NCBI RefSeq assembly: GCF_900156055.1
Contig: NZ_FTMQ01000005.1
Location: 186,001-250,000, forward strand
From: Rhizobium sp. RU33A
Lineage (GTDB): Bacteria > Pseudomonadota > Alphaproteobacteria > Rhizobiales > Rhizobiaceae
Direction: 5' to 3'
DNA length: 64,000 nt
The notes below the pieces were generated by a model. The model was not told the DNA's origin and ran no database searches. It was given only the letters and a program-made list of their open reading frames with translations. Both the position numbers and the translations under genes were made by a program. Shown here piece by piece: positions 61,463-64,000 of this stretch (its first letter is position 1; every line of letters begins with the position of its first letter).

Positions 61463-62560
61463 TTAAGTCTCGCGACTTGCCCGATACTTCTGAAACAGTG
61501 CCGCCACCACATAGAGGTCAAGCACTGGCAGACCGACACAGGTGACAGAGAGCGGCGCACCTGGCTGAACACGCCAGTCTTTTGTCTTCGATAGTTCCAG
61601 AATGCCAAGATGGGGGCCGAGTGCTTCAAGCGAGCTGCCAGCCCTTGAGAACTGCAAGGCAAGGCTCTGCGAATTTCGCCTGGAGACGGTCGCCAAATCA
61701 TCGCAGCCGACCTGGCCCTGCCTCAGGATCCGGCGCAAGGTCTCGGCTGGCACTTCGTCGCCCCCCAGATGAAGAAGACAGGCATCGCGTCTGAGCTCGT
61801 GATCACCGAAAACCGGTCGGTCGGAATTTGTGGCTGTGATGACGAAATCAGCTTCCGCCAGAAAACCACTGTCTTCGACAGCCACGATATCGAAGGGCAG
61901 TGTCATGGATAGAGAAGCCTGCAGCGCCTTTGCGCGTTCAACCCTCCTTGCCTTGAGATAGACGCGGCCGATGCGAAAGGCTGCGCGATCCGCCAGCGAG
62001 GCGAGGATCGCCTTGGCAACTGGCCCGGCACCGAACAGAAACACCGTAATCTGATCTTTTTCGATCGGACAAAGACCAAGCACTTGCGACGCGTACGCGC
62101 CTGTGCGGGCGGCCGAAAGCGCGGTCGCGTCGATGATCGCGATCGGCTGCATGGAGAATTTCTCCATGAGAATATAGGTCGACCTGGAGCGTCGAAGGCC
62201 GAAATGCCGGTTGAAGGCATTGGCACCGATGACCTTGACCCCGGCAAATTCGGGATTTGCACCATAGAGACAGGAGAGCTTCCAGCCGAGCCTCTCACCG
62301 GCAAACTCGACTGGTCGGCCTTGATAACCCGCCTCTTGCCAGAACGCCTCCTCGGGAAGCGACAGCACGGACTTATGCCCCAGTGCCCGACCGTTGCGGA
62401 TATCGTGCCAGGCCTGATCGAGCACGTCATGCACTTCCCTCACCGATAGCGCAGAGCCACTGGCGGCGATCTCCTTTTCGCCAAGCACGACCGGCTCTGC
62501 CCGATGCGGTGTGAACCGCAAGGTTGAAGCCAGTCTTGTATCAGTCTGATCGCCTTCCAT
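61463..62560 (-). CDS. Ornithine cyclodeaminase/mu-crystallin family protein
   Basis: A 365-residue NAD(P)-binding enzyme from ATG 62560 (GGGAGGATC upstream). Substrate loop GWKLSCLYGANPEFAGVKVI, IIDATALSAARTGAYASQVL and Rossmann motif VFLFGAGPVAKAILASL. Family members include ornithine cyclodeaminase, imine/ketimine reductases, iminosuccinate reductase and SbnB. The catalytic aspartate region here is LHLGGDEVPAETL. It likely reduces an imine or releases ammonia from an amino acid. Cotranscribed with the MmgE/PrpD gene. Confidence 0.85.
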   Translation of the reverse strand: MEGDQTDTRLASTLRFTPHRAEPVVLGEKEIAASGSALSVREVHDVLDQAWHDIRNGRALGHKSVLSLPEEAFWQEAGYQGRPVEFAGERLGWKLSCLYGANPEFAGVKVIGANAFNRHFGLRRSRSTYILMEKFSMQPIAIIDATALSAARTGAYASQVLGLCPIEKDQITVFLFGAGPVAKAILASLADRAAFRIGRVYLKARRVERAKALQASLSMTLPFDIVAVEDSGFLAEADFVITATNSDRPVFGDHELRRDACLLHLGGDEVPAETLRRILRQGQVGCDDLATVSRRNSQSLALQFSRAGSSLEALGPHLGILELSKTKDWRVQPGAPLSVTCVGLPVLDLYVVAALFQKYRASRET

Positions 62561-62752
62561 GTGACCTGATCCTCCCTTAGCCTCGCTCACGCGACAAAAG
62601 AAGATGATAGCCGAGGGGTAAGGTTTCAGAGGCGAAGTCTTGGCAAAGACTTGGACAAAGCGGGGGACGAGGACCCGGGGGAGGCAGCTCCGACCAAGCT
62701 TGAGCACCGTCTGATATCGCTCAAAAATTCAATCCACCGGTCCGATCGAGGG

Positions 62753-63703
62753 TCAGACGAGCGACTTAGCCCTGATCCTTGCCGCCTTTCGATAAGCCCG
62801 TGGCGTGAGACCCGTCTCAAAACGGAAGGTGCGATTGAAGTTCGACAGATTGTTGAAGCCGGCCTCGAAGCAGATATCGGTAATCGACGTCTGGGTCTCG
62901 CTGAGCAGGGTTCGTGCGCGCCAGACCCGAACGGAACGGCTGTAGTCGGAGAAATTCATGCCGGTCAGGCGGCGAAAGGCACGCGAGAAAGCGGAGGGCT
63001 CGAAACCGACCTCTTGCGCCACCTCATGCATTTGCGCGCCGGGATCCGATTGCAGGATCTGGATGGCCTGGTCGATACGCCGGTGTCTGCGATCCGACAC
63101 CTGATTGTAGATCGAGATGAAATGTTCACTGGCAAGCAAACGCTTTTCAGGTGCTGCATCGATCGCCTCGAGGATCTCCAGGAAGAGCCCCAATCCACCC
63201 CCATGGCCACCCCGATGGCTACCCCGATGGCCGATCGCATGGAGCTCGAGGATCTTTTCACCAATCCTTTGAGCTTCCGGCCCCAGGATCTCGACCCCAC
63301 GTTGCGCCAGGGGTTTGAGCCGGTGCAGCACATCGAATTCAGGGCAGACCGCCCGGACGCCGATCAGAGCATCGGCATCAAACTGCAAGACCATGTCCCG
63401 GCCGGGAAGCGGTGGAGCGCCGGGCGTGATCCAGTTATGCGGCAGATTGGTTCCCGTCAGCATCAGATGGCCGGGGCGAAACGGGCCGATATAGTCTCCG
63501 ACATAGGCAAAGCCACTCGCGTCCGGGATGAAGTGGATCTCCCATTCGGGGTGGTAGTTCCAGATACAGATCGGATTGGGATAGTCGTCGCGGCGGATCA
63601 GATAGGAGGCGCCTCCGGGCAGGACGATCTGTTCACGGGTGGCGGTAAAGGTCTCGGAGGGAGACTGCGGAAAATCTGGTGCAATAGGCATGCGATGACT
63701 CAT
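62753..63703 (-). CDS. AraC-family transcriptional regulator
   Basis: A 316-residue regulator taking ATG 63703 (ATG 63691 is also possible). The N-terminal cupin sensor has IRRDDYPNPICIWNYHPEWE and LTGTNLPHNWITPGAPPLPG. The C-terminal double helix-turn-helix has AQEVGFEPSAFSRAFRRLTG and CFEAGFNNLSNFNRTFRFET, ending GLTPRAYRK. A repeated GHRG-like loop (GHRGSHRGGHGGGLG) in the middle is unusual. It is divergent from the binding-protein gene at 63827 and upstream of the OCD/PrpD genes, so it probably controls both. Confidence 0.9.
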   Translation of the reverse strand: MSHRMPIAPDFPQSPSETFTATREQIVLPGGASYLIRRDDYPNPICIWNYHPEWEIHFIPDASGFAYVGDYIGPFRPGHLMLTGTNLPHNWITPGAPPLPGRDMVLQFDADALIGVRAVCPEFDVLHRLKPLAQRGVEILGPEAQRIGEKILELHAIGHRGSHRGGHGGGLGLFLEILEAIDAAPEKRLLASEHFISIYNQVSDRRHRRIDQAIQILQSDPGAQMHEVAQEVGFEPSAFSRAFRRLTGMNFSDYSRSVRVWRARTLLSETQTSITDICFEAGFNNLSNFNRTFRFETGLTPRAYRKAARIRAKSLV

Positions 63704-63792
63704 GTGACGATACACAGATGTCAAAATAGTATTATTTCTGCGACGAAGTCCAACTAGTTCGCGCTGATCTCTTCGGCAAAAGTGCCCCCGTC

Positions 63793-63813
63793 GATGGCAA
63801 GGGAGTTGCCATC
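63793..63813. promoter_or_regulatory. Inverted repeat in the leader of the binding-protein gene
   Basis: GATGGCAA (63793-63800), GGGAG, TTGCCATC (63806-63813): perfect 8-base arms ending just before the ribosome site GGGAGG (63816-63821). Probable mRNA hairpin or operator. Confidence 0.45.
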
Positions 63814-63826
63814 AAGGGAGGAAATC

Positions 63827-64000
63827 ATGACATTAAATGCTCTCCGCGCAGGCTGCGCGGTCATCGCTATCCTTGCCAGCTCGAACGCTCTGGCTGCCGC
63901 ACAATGCACGGATGACGTTCGCATCCTGGCGCAGCCGCGCGACGGTCTGACCCTTCTCGAAGACTATGTCGACGAGTTCGAGGCCCTCTCCGGTGCCGGC
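63827..64000 (+). CDS. ABC transporter solute-binding protein (N-terminal part; cut by window edge)
   Basis: ATG 63827 follows GGGAGG. The first 58 codons give a signal peptide (LRAGCAVIAILASSNALAAA) and the start of a mature family 1 binding protein, TDDVRILAQPRDGLTLLEDY then VDEFEALSGAG. It diverges from the AraC-type regulator and probably starts a transporter operon for the substrate degraded by the PrpD/OCD enzymes. Confidence 0.8.
   Translation, partial: MTLNALRAGCAVIAILASSNALAAAQCTDDVRILAQPRDGLTLLEDYVDEFEALSGAG

Overview
The window looks like a large conjugative repABC plasmid from the Rhizobiaceae (Rhizobium, Agrobacterium, Allorhizobium or a near relative). The evidence is a repA-repB-repC operon with a small antisense RNA signal between repB and repC, and directly beside it a Ti-plasmid-type quorum-sensing conjugation block: traI, trbB-C-D-E-J-L-F-G-H-I and a convergent traR. 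The protein repertoire (TctCBA tripartite transporters, RbsABC-type sugar ABC systems, a DUF1612/RHE_PE00001-type protein, many toxin-antitoxin pairs) and the GC-rich codon use fit the same group.

Layout. 1-9.0 kb: the start of a solute-binding protein gene diverging from a two-component system, then tctDE plus a tctCBA transporter for carboxylates. 9.7-10.6 kb: ribB under an FMN riboswitch. 10.7-20.5 kb: a carbohydrate catabolic locus with an RbsABC-type transporter, two short-chain dehydrogenases, a transketolase split into two subunits, an FGGY kinase and a SorC-family regulator. Three related operator-like sequences tie this locus together. 20.6-25.0 kb: an accessory block with a FitAB-like toxin-antitoxin pair, a DUF1612 protein, a Phd/PIN pair, a lone antitoxin coupled to a tyrosine recombinase, and strong inverted repeats. 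25.0-27.5 kb: an alpha/beta hydrolase overlapping a PAS-GGDEF diguanylate cyclase, an arrangement like RsbQ-RsbP. 27.6-30.5 kb: a nest of broken insertion sequences (IS30 remnant, IS3 element interrupted by a frameshifted IS110 element). 30.7-33.2 kb: three TadE/TadG-like pseudopilus proteins with no secretion ATPase. 33.4-39.0 kb: a cysteine-rich protein, small hypotheticals, an ArsR-type regulator and a 1054-residue multi-PAS GGDEF-EAL protein. 39.7-54.8 kb: the replication and conjugation backbone. 55.1-64 kb: two atypical response regulators, one translationally coupled to an amidohydrolase, mobile debris with small genes, then a second catabolic locus (MmgE/PrpD, ornithine-cyclodeaminase-like, AraC regulator, solute-binding protein).

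How it works together. The backbone replicates and mobilises the element, with cell-density control through TraI/TraR. The cargo is mostly nutrient capture, each unit with its own sensor or regulator, plus c-di-GMP signalling. The most interesting candidates are the hydrolase/PAS-GGDEF pair, the split-transketolase sugar pathway with its shared operator motif, the receiver-degenerate regulator pair beside traR, and the antitoxin-integrase/DUF1612 block. The MobA/TraA relaxase and coupling-protein genes, oriT and traM are not visible here.
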